From NCBI RefSeq assembly GCF_011299555.1, contig NZ_CP049857.1:3348001-3412000 (forward strand): a stretch of 64,000 nt of DNA, read 5' to 3'. The notes below the pieces were generated by a model. It did not search any database. It was not told the DNA's origin and saw only the letters and a program-made list of their open reading frames with translations. This DNA is from Dysgonomonas sp. HDW5A. GTDB lineage: Bacteria; Bacteroidota; Bacteroidia; Bacteroidales; Dysgonomonadaceae. This document shows positions 1 to 7,725 of the stretch, one piece after another (the first letter of the stretch is position 1; every line of letters starts with the position of its first letter). The translations under genes and the position numbers were made by a program.

Positions 1-1
1 T

Positions 2-619
2 GCGGGTATAGAAGGAAACCCTCTTGATTGGAATTTCTATCAGTCTAAATATTACGAAAGCAGGGTAGTGTCACCTACCAGTCCAATTGAATTGGCAAAG
101 ATCACAGATGAGTATAGTGATATTGAAGCTTATGGAGTACCTGAAACTTCATATATAACCCGAAAATTAAATGTGAGTAATTTAACTGAAAGTAATTCGC
201 TGAACTTTAACTTCAAAATAAAAGACCCAGACGCACGTTTCTTTTGGAGAAAATATATAAGAGATTACGTTTCAACCAGAAGAGAGCGTTTACAACAAGC
301 CCAATATGTATGTGTCGATATTAAAAATACAGAAGGTATAGACAATTTGAAAATTGGTTTTGTAACTAGTAACGGATTCACTTATACATCGAAAGTTTCT
401 TTAAACGATAAAGGTGTAATAAGGGTTAGATTATCAGACTTGAAACAAGACGTAACTACTTTACTTCCGTCTCCTTATCCGACATTTTTAGAACGGACTT
501 TTATTCCTGACACTCAAATACCATTCAAAATTGGAGACATCGAAATATTGCAAATATCAACAACAGATAATATAACTGAAAAAGCAAATATAGAATTGGG
601 AAGCGTATGGATAGAATAA
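2..619 (+). CDS. 3' end of a secreted or carbohydrate-active protein (partial, unidentified)
   Basis: The reading frame is open from base 2 to the TAA at 617-619 and its start lies outside the window, so only the last ~205 residues are visible. A GTG at 68 is in frame, but codons upstream of it are also open and protein-like (AGIEGNPLDWNFYQSKYYES), so it is not taken as the start. The visible part alternates short hydrophobic strands with polar turns and ends in ELGSVWIE, which looks like a beta-sandwich domain of the kind found at the C-terminus of Bacteroidetes glycoside hydrolases or binding proteins. It sits just upstream of a galactan SusC/SusD locus in the same orientation and may belong to it. 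I do not recognise the family and assign no function. Confidence 0.6.
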   Translation, partial: AGIEGNPLDWNFYQSKYYESRVVSPTSPIELAKITDEYSDIEAYGVPETSYITRKLNVSNLTESNSLNFNFKIKDPDARFFWRKYIRDYVSTRRERLQQAQYVCVDIKNTEGIDNLKIGFVTSNGFTYTSKVSLNDKGVIRVRLSDLKQDVTTLLPSPYPTFLERTFIPDTQIPFKIGDIEILQISTTDNITEKANIELGSVWIE

Positions 620-639
620 GATCGCATACCCTTTTACCA

Positions 640-663
640 CTTTGGCAAGTATTATGACCAAAG
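640..663 (+). other. Short hairpin upstream of the galactan susC
   Basis: CTTTGG at 640-645 pairs with CCAAAG at 658-663 across a 12-base loop. No T-run follows, so it is a weak terminator candidate for the upstream gene. The same block (ACTTTGGYAAGT, then GACC about five bases later) recurs at about 3742-3770 in front of susD, which suggests a small dispersed repeat rather than a unique regulatory structure. No clear TAnnTTTG promoter box was found between 620 and 733. Confidence 0.35.
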
Positions 664-733
664 ATAGTTGTCATTAAAAATGTGGGGATTATCCCTATAA
701 GAACAAAACCTTATCTTAAAACATATTTAAACC

Positions 734-3724
734 ATGAAGAGATGTATTAATTTGAAGAAACTTGTTCATTTACACTCCATAATAGCACTATTGATTTTAG
801 CGCCATTGGTTGTAAATGCGACACCTCGCCCCATAGAGCAAGAAAGCTTACAGGCGAGTAAAACGATAACCGGAACAGTGATTGACGAAGCTAAAGAACC
901 CATGATTGGTGTCGTGGTAAAAGTGGTGGGTACAACATTGGGAACGGTTACGGATATAGACGGAAAATATTCGATTGCTTTACCTGAGGGTAAGACTGAA
1001 TTGGAGTTTTCTTTTTTGAGCTACGATGCACAAACGGTATCAGTAACAGGCAAAAATGTTGTAAATATTCAACTACAACCTAAATCACAGCAGATTGCCG
1101 AGTTTGTTGTAGTGGGTTATGGTACGCAGCTTAAAAAAGACCTTACAGGTACAGTTACCAGTGTAGGAACTAAAGATTTTAACCCAGGTTTGATAAATTC
1201 ACCCGAGCAGTTGATAAATGGAAAGGTAGCCGGTGTTCAGATTATGTCTAACAGTGGTTCGCCTTCTGCAGGAAGTACTATCCGTGTTCGTGGAGGTGCC
1301 TCGCTTAATGCCAGCAACGATCCTTTGATTGTATTGGATGGAGTACCCTTGGAAAGCGGAGGTATCAGCGGTAACAGCAGCAACTTCCTGAGTTTGATTA
1401 ACCCCAATGATATAGAAAGTATGAGCGTACTTAAAGATGCCTCTTCTACAGCTATTTACGGATCGAGAGCATCTAATGGGGTTATCATCATAACTACTAA
1501 AAAAGGATCATCCAATAAGTTGAATGTTAGTTTCAGCTCAACTCTTTCGTTGCAGAATAAAACAAGAGTAGCAGAAACTCTTTCGCCTCAACAATTCAGA
1601 GATTTGATAACTGAACGAGGAAATACTCAGCAAAAAAGCTTATTAGGAGATTACTCTACTAATTGGAACGATGAAATCTATAAAACAGCTTTCGGAACAG
1701 ATAATAATCTTAGTGTTGCAGGAGGTTTTTCAAAAACAGTTCCGTTTCGATTCTCAGTAGGCTATTATGATCAGGATGGTATTTTGAGAACCGATAATAC
1801 GAAACGTTATACAGGAAGTGCGGTGGTAAGTCCTTCATTTCTTGAAGACCATCTGAAATTTAATTTCAATGTAAAAGGGTCTGTCAATAAAAATAGCTTT
1901 GCCAATACTACAGCTATCTGGAATGCAGCAGCATTTAATCCTACTCAACCCGTTTATTCGGGGAATGATGCTTTTGGAGGTTTTTACGAAAGTTTAGATA
2001 ATACAGGAGTTCCGGCAACAGGAGCTTTGCTGAATCCCGTAGGATTATTGTTGCAGGAGGAACATTTCAGTACCGTAAAACGTACTATCGGAAACATGGA
2101 TGTGGATTATAAACTTCACTTTCTACCCGAACTGAAAGCCCATCTTACTTTAGGCTACGATTATGCCAAAGGAGAGGGAACCAACTATATTCCTGCAGAA
2201 GCAGCCTTTGCTTACAAAGTAGGAGGTACAGATAATGAATACTCACAGGAGAAAATAAATAAATTATTTACAGGTTATTTAAATTACAACAAAAACCTGA
2301 AAAGTATAAAAAGCACATTGGACGTAACAGCAGGATACGATTATCAGTATTGGAGAGCAAAAAGCCCTCAGTTTTTTAACACCAATGTGGCAGGCGAAGT
2401 GGTAAGTACATCTGCCGCACAAGACCAGACACACGTGTTAATCTCTTTCTACGGAAGGGTTAATTATTCATACGATTCTAAATATTTATTTACAGGAACT
2501 ATCCGCCGTGACGGATCGTCACGCTTCAATCCTGATAACAGATGGGGTGTATTCCCTTCGGCAGCCATAGCATGGAGAGCTTCACAGGAACCTTTCCTTG
2601 TGGATAATCCTGTAGTAAGCGATTTGAAAGTACGTTTAAGCTATGGTGTAACAGGACAACAGGATGGTATTGGAAACTATTCTTACCTGCCTATTTATAC
2701 ATTAAGTAACGACTATGCCCAATATCAGTTTGGAAATAATTTTTATCACTTGTTCCGTCCAACCACTTATATTTCCGATTTGAAATGGGAGACCACAAGC
2801 TCTTATAATGCAGGTTTCGATTTCGGATTCCTCAATAATCGCATCAATGGTACTTTCGATTATTACAATCGTAAAACGAAAGACTTACTGGCAACAGTAG
2901 CCGTTCCGGCAGGTACAAATTTTTCCGAAACTGCAACTACTAACGTGGGTAATGTAGAGAGTAACGGGCTGGAATTTGCCTTGAACTTTATCCCTGTTGA
3001 TAACAAAGACATGACATGGTCTTTCGGATTTAATGCAACTTATCAGAAAGTAAAAATTACTAATCTTACGTTGGTAAAAGACGCAAATTCACCCGGTTCA
3101 TATACCGGTCCGACAGTGGGAGGACAAGGTTTGCAAATTCTTACCGAAGGATATGCTCCTAATATGTTTTATGTATATAAACAAATATACGATGAGAGTG
3201 GAAAACCTTTGGAAGGCATGTTCGCCGATTTGAATGGCGACGGTGTGATCAACGAAAAAGACTTGTATCGCTATCATTCGCCTATGCCCGATTATTTATT
3301 GGGATTCAACTCTCAGTTCAGATATCAAAAATGGTCTTTAGGATTTGTGCTTAGAGCCAGTATTGGTAACTATGTGTATAATAATATGGCGGCAAGTTTG
3401 GGTGCATGGGAAACAATGCAGTATGTAACATCTGCTATAAACAACCTGTCTACAGATTTTTTGAATACAGGATTTCAAACCCGTCAATATCGCTCCGATT
3501 ATTATGTGCAAAACGCTTCGTTCCTGAAAATGGATAATATATCGTTGGGATATAATGTGGGTAAAGTATTCAGAGGGCCGAATATGAGAGTAGGAGCATT
3601 GATTCAAAATGTATTTACGATAACAAAATACAAAGGAGTCGATCCCGAAATATTAAATGGATTTGACAGTCAGTTCTATCCACGACCAAGAATATTCTCA
3701 TTGAGTGTTAATCTTGATTTCTAA
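734..3724 (+). CDS. SusC-like TonB-dependent outer-membrane transporter, galactan locus
   Basis: 996-residue SusC-type transporter that imports oligosaccharides across the outer membrane with TonB energy, normally as a complex with the SusD lipoprotein encoded next. The sequence shows a signal peptide ending near VVNA, a carboxypeptidase-regulatory-like beta-sandwich at about residues 43-115 (TGTVIDEAKEPMIGVVV), then the plug domain starting with FVVVGYGTQLKKDLTG and the DPLIVLDGVPL and DASSTAIYGSRASNGVI motifs. A long beta-barrel follows, ending in an aromatic residue (SVNLDF). It lacks an N-terminal STN domain, so it is not an ECF/anti-sigma signalling receptor. Following genes for SusD, a SusE/F-like lipoprotein, GH53 and GH2 indicate beta-1,4-galactan fragments as the substrate; that is inference from context. 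Confidence 0.93.
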   Translation: MKRCINLKKLVHLHSIIALLILAPLVVNATPRPIEQESLQASKTITGTVIDEAKEPMIGVVVKVVGTTLGTVTDIDGKYSIALPEGKTELEFSFLSYDAQTVSVTGKNVVNIQLQPKSQQIAEFVVVGYGTQLKKDLTGTVTSVGTKDFNPGLINSPEQLINGKVAGVQIMSNSGSPSAGSTIRVRGGASLNASNDPLIVLDGVPLESGGISGNSSNFLSLINPNDIESMSVLKDASSTAIYGSRASNGVIIITTKKGSSNKLNVSFSSTLSLQNKTRVAETLSPQQFRDLITERGNTQQKSLLGDYSTNWNDEIYKTAFGTDNNLSVAGGFSKTVPFRFSVGYYDQDGILRTDNTKRYTGSAVVSPSFLEDHLKFNFNVKGSVNKNSFANTTAIWNAAAFNPTQPVYSGNDAFGGFYESLDNTGVPATGALLNPVGLLLQEEHFSTVKRTIGNMDVDYKLHFLPELKAHLTLGYDYAKGEGTNYIPAEAAFAYKVGGTDNEYSQEKINKLFTGYLNYNKNLKSIKSTLDVTAGYDYQYWRAKSPQFFNTNVAGEVVSTSAAQDQTHVLISFYGRVNYSYDSKYLFTGTIRRDGSSRFNPDNRWGVFPSAAIAWRASQEPFLVDNPVVSDLKVRLSYGVTGQQDGIGNYSYLPIYTLSNDYAQYQFGNNFYHLFRPTTYISDLKWETTSSYNAGFDFGFLNNRINGTFDYYNRKTKDLLATVAVPAGTNFSETATTNVGNVESNGLEFALNFIPVDNKDMTWSFGFNATYQKVKITNLTLVKDANSPGSYTGPTVGGQGLQILTEGYAPNMFYVYKQIYDESGKPLEGMFADLNGDGVINEKDLYRYHSPMPDYLLGFNSQFRYQKWSLGFVLRASIGNYVYNNMAASLGAWETMQYVTSAINNLSTDFLNTGFQTRQYRSDYYVQNASFLKMDNISLGYNVGKVFRGPNMRVGALIQNVFTITKYKGVDPEILNGFDSQFYPRPRIFSLSVNLDF

Positions 3725-3770
3725 GGTCTCAGACCTTTTTATGACTTTGGTAAGTGAAACGACCGGAGCC
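3722..3770 (+). repeat. Palindrome plus dispersed repeat between susC and susD
   Basis: AAGGTCT-C-AGACCTT at 3723-3737 is a perfect 7-bp inverted repeat with a one-base centre. The block TAAGGTCTCAGACCT (3722-3736) recurs with one mismatch at 50816-50830, next to another dispersed repeat. Bases 3742-3770 resemble 639-664. These shared blocks in unrelated intergenic spaces mark them as copies of short interspersed elements rather than a PUL-specific operator. There is no T-run immediately after the palindrome beyond four or five T residues. Confidence 0.45.
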
Positions 3771-3834
3771 TGTTATGAATTAAAAGTATATCATTAAATA
3801 CTTTCTAATACTTAATCAATCAAAAGCTGAAGAA

Positions 3835-5421
3835 ATGAAAAAGATAAAATTATTATATATAAGTATGATGGTGATGACACTAGGTTTGTTCTCATCATGC
3901 CTCGACGATCTGAATCAGATTCCCCGAATAGAGGAAACATCCGAAACGGTTTATAGTACACCCGAAGGAATCAGACAGGTACTAGCCAAGCTATATGCTT
4001 CGCTAGCTATTGCAGGACAGGAAAAAGGAGATGCCAATACTGACCTCGGAGGACAAACCTACAGGGGGTATATGCGTATTTATTTCAATTTGCAGGAATT
4101 GCCTACCGACGAAGCTATTTATACATGGGGTGGGGGCGATGCTCTGAATAATGTGCAATTTATGTCGTGGAACTCTTCTGACGAATGGACAGGGGCTATG
4201 TATTACCGTATTTATTATACAGTAGCATTGTGTAACGAATTTCTGCGTAATGCTACCGACAGTAGGATTTCGGGATTTTCAGAAGCCGATAAAGAAGAGA
4301 TCCGAAAATATCGTGCCGAAGCCCGATTCCTGAGATCATTGGTTTATTACCATGCTTTGGATTTTTACGGTAATGTTCCATTTGTAACAGAAGCCGATCC
4401 TGTAGGAGCGTTTTTTCCTCCACGTAAAACAAGAGCAGAACTGTTTGATTATATTGAGTCTGAATTGAAAGATATCGAAACTCAATTACCCGAACCTCTG
4501 CAAAATGAATTTGGTAGAGTAAGCCGCGCAGCCGCATGGTCGTTATTGGCAAAACTATATCTCAATGCAAAAGTGTATATAGGTACGGATAAAAATACCG
4601 AATGCATAACCTATGCCTCTAAAGTTATTGCCGGAGGATATAGCTTGGAGCCTATTTATGCTAACCTCTTTAAAGCAGATAACAATCTGAGAACAAATGA
4701 AATTATATATCCGATACAAGCAGACGGGCAAAAAATAACTACTTGGGGATCGACCACCTATATGGTTTCGGGACCTATCGTAGGAGCTATGGTTGCTTCT
4801 GATTATGGAGTACAATCGGGTTGGGGAAGTATTCGTACCCGTAAAGAATTTGTGGGCTTGTTTAATGATGTAACGGGAAAGACCGATAAACGGGGTGCAT
4901 TCTTTACAGAAGGACAAACGTTGGACATTGATGATCCGACTATTCAAACACAAGGATATTCTATTGTGAAGTTTGTCAATAAAACATCGACAGGACAAAA
5001 CGGCTCGAACTTTGCCGAAGGATTGGTGGATACGGATTTTCCGATGATTCGTCTGGCAGATGTATACTTGATGTATGCTGAGGCTGTAGTAAGAGGCGGA
5101 ACAGGCGGAAGTAAAGCTCAGGCTCTAGATTATATCAACCTGATACGAAAAAGAGCTTATGGAAACGATTCGGGAAATATAACCTCTGATGATCTGACTC
5201 TTAATTTTATTCTGGCAGAAAGAGGTCGTGAATTGTTTTGGGAATGTACACGTAGAACCGACCTTATACGTTTTGGGAAGTTCACAGGTTCTTCTTACAT
5301 CTGGCAATGGAAAGGTGGAGTACGGGATGGAAAAGCTACTGATAATAAGTACAATCTATTCCCTCTGCCTGTAGCAGATTTAGCCGCAAATCCTAATCTG
5401 ATACAAAACGAAGGTTATTAA
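3835..5421 (+). CDS. SusD/RagB-family glycan-binding lipoprotein, galactan locus
   Basis: 528-residue surface lipoprotein that caps the SusC transporter and captures glycan. The signal peptide ends in LFSSC, with the lipidated cysteine at residue 22. The SusD fold is supported by the helical TPR-like stretches (for example KYRAEARFLRSLVYYHALDFYGNVPFV split over residues 160-190), the PRKTRAELFDYIESEL segment, the conserved MIRLADVYLMYAEAV helix, and the closing LAERGRELFWECTRRTDLIRFGKF then YNLFPLPVADLAANPNLIQN. Length and motif order are normal for the family. It lies 110 bp after susC and 36 bp before the next gene, consistent with one operon. Confidence 0.94.
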   Translation: MKKIKLLYISMMVMTLGLFSSCLDDLNQIPRIEETSETVYSTPEGIRQVLAKLYASLAIAGQEKGDANTDLGGQTYRGYMRIYFNLQELPTDEAIYTWGGGDALNNVQFMSWNSSDEWTGAMYYRIYYTVALCNEFLRNATDSRISGFSEADKEEIRKYRAEARFLRSLVYYHALDFYGNVPFVTEADPVGAFFPPRKTRAELFDYIESELKDIETQLPEPLQNEFGRVSRAAAWSLLAKLYLNAKVYIGTDKNTECITYASKVIAGGYSLEPIYANLFKADNNLRTNEIIYPIQADGQKITTWGSTTYMVSGPIVGAMVASDYGVQSGWGSIRTRKEFVGLFNDVTGKTDKRGAFFTEGQTLDIDDPTIQTQGYSIVKFVNKTSTGQNGSNFAEGLVDTDFPMIRLADVYLMYAEAVVRGGTGGSKAQALDYINLIRKRAYGNDSGNITSDDLTLNFILAERGRELFWECTRRTDLIRFGKFTGSSYIWQWKGGVRDGKATDNKYNLFPLPVADLAANPNLIQNEGY

Positions 5422-5457
5422 GTAAGTCTGAACCTCAAAATTTTAAAACGAAACATT

Positions 5458-6513
5458 ATGAAATCTTTAAATTTATATATATTCTTATTGCTGGCTACTT
5501 TATTGGGTATGTCCTGCGAGAATGACGGAGATAGGGTTGTACTTTCGGGCTTTCAGGAAGCCGAATTGAAAGCAACTGCAACTAATGTTGTATTATCGAA
5601 TGAAAACAGTGGAAAATTAGTCTTTTCATTGATGTGGGACGCAGGGCAATTGCAAAATACTTATTCCGAAAGATATGGTATTTCGGCAACAGCATTGACA
5701 ACTACACTTCAGTTTTCAACTCAGAATACATTTAGCGAAGTGAAAGAAGTGGTCGAAACATCCAGTTCTAAATCATACACAGGTAAGGCTCTAAACTCTT
5801 TGGCGTTGAGTCTGGGTTTGGAAACAGGTAAAGCAGCTACTATCTTTATACGGCTAAAATCTTCTATTGCAGCTAATATACAACCGTTATTCAGTAATGT
5901 GATTGAATTGACAGTTACTCCTTATGAGGAAATCGCATTTTTATACATGCCGGGAGATTTGAGTGGTGGATGGGACAAATATACAACTAAAGTATGTTCT
6001 CGTGCCGGAAACGGTGAGTACGAGGGCTTTGTGGAAGCAGCTCAATGGAATAACTTTAAGTTCACTACCGAAATGAGTAGTACTTCGGGTATTACCTATG
6101 GATCGTCTCCGACTGACCTTTATGCTCTTGATTATAGTAAAGATCAATGGAATATATGGTTCGAAGAAGGAGGCTATTTCCTTATTAAAGCAAATACCAA
6201 TACCATGAAGTGGAGTAAAACAGCAATCACAGGCTTTTATGTTACAGGCGAATTTAATGGATGGAATCCGACTGCCAATGCGATGACGTATGATTCTGCT
6301 AAAAAACGATGGACTATCACTTGTAATATTACCACTACTTTGTACGGTATCCAAATATTGGCAAATGGAGATTGGGCAATGGCATACGGCGATGATAATA
6401 AGAATGGAGAATTGACTCTCGGCGGAGCCAATATAGTAATCAATGAACCGGGTACTTATACCATTACTATGGATTTGAGCAATCCTGAAAAATATACTTA
6501 TACAATAAAATGA
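5458..6513 (+). CDS. SusE/SusF-like surface glycan-binding lipoprotein
   Basis: 351-residue lipoprotein with lipobox LLGMSC (Cys20). The N-terminal ~130 residues resemble the SusE Ig-like domain (VLSNENSGKLVFSLMWDAGQ). Two tandem SusF/SusE-type starch-binding-like modules follow: one beginning FLYMPGDLSGGWD at about residue 162 and a second beginning FYVTGEFNGWNPTANAMTYD at about residue 260. Conserved Trp residues in G-x-W-D and NGWNP, and a TITMDLSNPEKYTYTI ending, are typical of outer-membrane SusF domains. Its place between susD and the GH53 gene indicates a surface binding role for galactan; the ligand is inferred from neighbours only. The stop codon lies 51 bp before the GH53 start chosen here. 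Confidence 0.88.
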   Translation: MKSLNLYIFLLLATLLGMSCENDGDRVVLSGFQEAELKATATNVVLSNENSGKLVFSLMWDAGQLQNTYSERYGISATALTTTLQFSTQNTFSEVKEVVETSSSKSYTGKALNSLALSLGLETGKAATIFIRLKSSIAANIQPLFSNVIELTVTPYEEIAFLYMPGDLSGGWDKYTTKVCSRAGNGEYEGFVEAAQWNNFKFTTEMSSTSGITYGSSPTDLYALDYSKDQWNIWFEEGGYFLIKANTNTMKWSKTAITGFYVTGEFNGWNPTANAMTYDSAKKRWTITCNITTTLYGIQILANGDWAMAYGDDNKNGELTLGGANIVINEPGTYTITMDLSNPEKYTYTIK

Positions 6514-6519
6514 AACCCC

Positions 6520-6549
6520 GGAGGGTGATTTTACGTAGAGTTACCCTCC
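6520..6549 (+). promoter_or_regulatory. Intercistronic hairpin in front of the GH53 start
   Basis: GGAGGGT (6520-6526) pairs with ACCCTCC (6543-6549), and further G-U and A-U pairs can extend the stem into the loop. The hairpin starts 6 bases after the end of the SusE/F-like gene and ends 14 bases before the GH53 ATG at 6564. There is no poly-T tail, so it more likely stabilises or processes the mRNA, or limits translation, than terminates it. Confidence 0.5.
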
Positions 6550-6563
6550 TAATAGATAGAATT

Positions 6564-7604
6564 ATGAAATTATCAATAAACAAAATAATAGTAGCACTCG
6601 GTTTATGTGCGTTGGTAGGATTTGTTTCTTGCAGTGACGATAACAACGGGTCGTCTATTCCCAACCCTTCAACCGATACTTTTGCTAAAGGAGCCGATGT
6701 AAGTTGGATTACCGAAATGGAAGCATCAGGTAAGAAATTCTATAATACAGCAGGAGCCGAAATGGAGGGGATGAAACTTCTGAAGAGTTTGGGTACAAAT
6801 TCTATCCGTCTTCGAGTATGGGTAAATCCTGCGGATGGTTGGTGTGATACCGACGATCTTTTGGTAAAAGCATACAGAGCTAAAAATCTGGGCATGCGTA
6901 TTATGGTCGATTTTCATTATAGCGATACGTGGGCAGACCCTTCGAAACAAACTAAGCCTGCTGCCTGGGTAGACTTGAGTTTTGATGATTTGAAAAAAGC
7001 GGTAACGGCTCATACAACCGAAGTTTTAAGCACCCTTAAAGAGAACGGAATAACTCCTGAATGGGTACAGGTTGGTAACGAAACAGGCAATGGCATGTTA
7101 TGGAATGATGGCAAAGCCGATATAAATATGAAAGGATATGCCGAACTCACAAATGCGGGATATGATGCGGTGAAGGCAATTTTCCCCAATACCAAAGTAA
7201 TTGTACACCTTCAAAACGGACAAGATAACGGTTTATTCAGATGGTTATTTGATGGACTGAAAGCAAACGGTGCTAAATGGGATGTTATAGGAATGTCTCT
7301 TTATCCGACTGCCGAAAACTGGAAAGATATGAATAACAGTTGCCTCGCTAATATGACAGATATGATAAGCAGATACGGTTCTGAAATTATGATTTGCGAA
7401 GTAGGTATGAGTTGGGATGAAGCCGAGGCTTCAAAAGAATTCCTCACGGATCTTATTGCTAAAACCAAATCATTACCTAACGATAAAGGATTGGGTGTAT
7501 TCTATTGGGAACCTCAAGCCTATGGCGGTTGGCAGTCGTATACACTTGGTGCATTTGACGACGAAGGCAAGCCAACCATTGCATTAGACGCATTCCGCAA
7601 TTGA
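6564..7604 (+). CDS. GH53 arabinogalactan endo-beta-1,4-galactanase, lipoprotein
   Basis: 346-residue glycoside hydrolase family 53 enzyme, which cleaves internal beta-1,4-galactosyl bonds in pectic (type I) arabinogalactan. The start at 6564 is chosen because it gives a proper lipoprotein signal (ALVGFVSC, Cys23); an in-frame ATG at 6510 would overlap the preceding gene and add a non-signal leader through the hairpin. Family features are the opening FAKGADVSWITEMEASG, SIRLRVWVNP, MVDFHYSDTWADP, the acid/base Glu173 in WVQVGNETGNG and the nucleophile Glu279 in MICEVGMSWD, with GVFYWEPQAYGGW near the end. The lipid anchor and the SusCD neighbours suggest surface display, where it would generate galacto-oligosaccharides for import and further cleavage by the GH2 enzyme. 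Confidence 0.95.
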   Translation: MKLSINKIIVALGLCALVGFVSCSDDNNGSSIPNPSTDTFAKGADVSWITEMEASGKKFYNTAGAEMEGMKLLKSLGTNSIRLRVWVNPADGWCDTDDLLVKAYRAKNLGMRIMVDFHYSDTWADPSKQTKPAAWVDLSFDDLKKAVTAHTTEVLSTLKENGITPEWVQVGNETGNGMLWNDGKADINMKGYAELTNAGYDAVKAIFPNTKVIVHLQNGQDNGLFRWLFDGLKANGAKWDVIGMSLYPTAENWKDMNNSCLANMTDMISRYGSEIMICEVGMSWDEAEASKEFLTDLIAKTKSLPNDKGLGVFYWEPQAYGGWQSYTLGAFDDEGKPTIALDAFRN

Positions 7605-7622
7605 AATATCTTATATCAATCC

Positions 7623-7688
7623 TGTAGGGTTTTATTGCATACGCCTTTGGTAAATTCTTCTTTCGGGTGTATGCAATACGCCTCTACA
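7623..7688 (+). repeat. Dispersed palindromic repeat, copy A
   Basis: TGTAGGGTTTTATTGCATAC begins the left arm (7623-7645), and the right arm 7665-7688 (GGGTGTATGCAATACGCCTC, then TACA) is its imperfect reverse complement. The arms closely match copy B at 27129-27197. The element fills the gap between the GH53 and GH2 genes and could form a stable hairpin in their common mRNA. It resembles the short non-coding palindromes (REP- or MITE-like) common in Bacteroidetes. No target-site duplication was examined. Confidence 0.75.
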
Positions 7689-7725
7689 GCGTGATATTTT
7701 TGAAAAAATCACTAAACACAATATT

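Noticed and set aside
3795-3810. TACTTTCTAATACTTAATC ahead of susD
   Set aside because: It is a single TTTCTAAT in AT-rich sequence with none of the spacing of the island operators.
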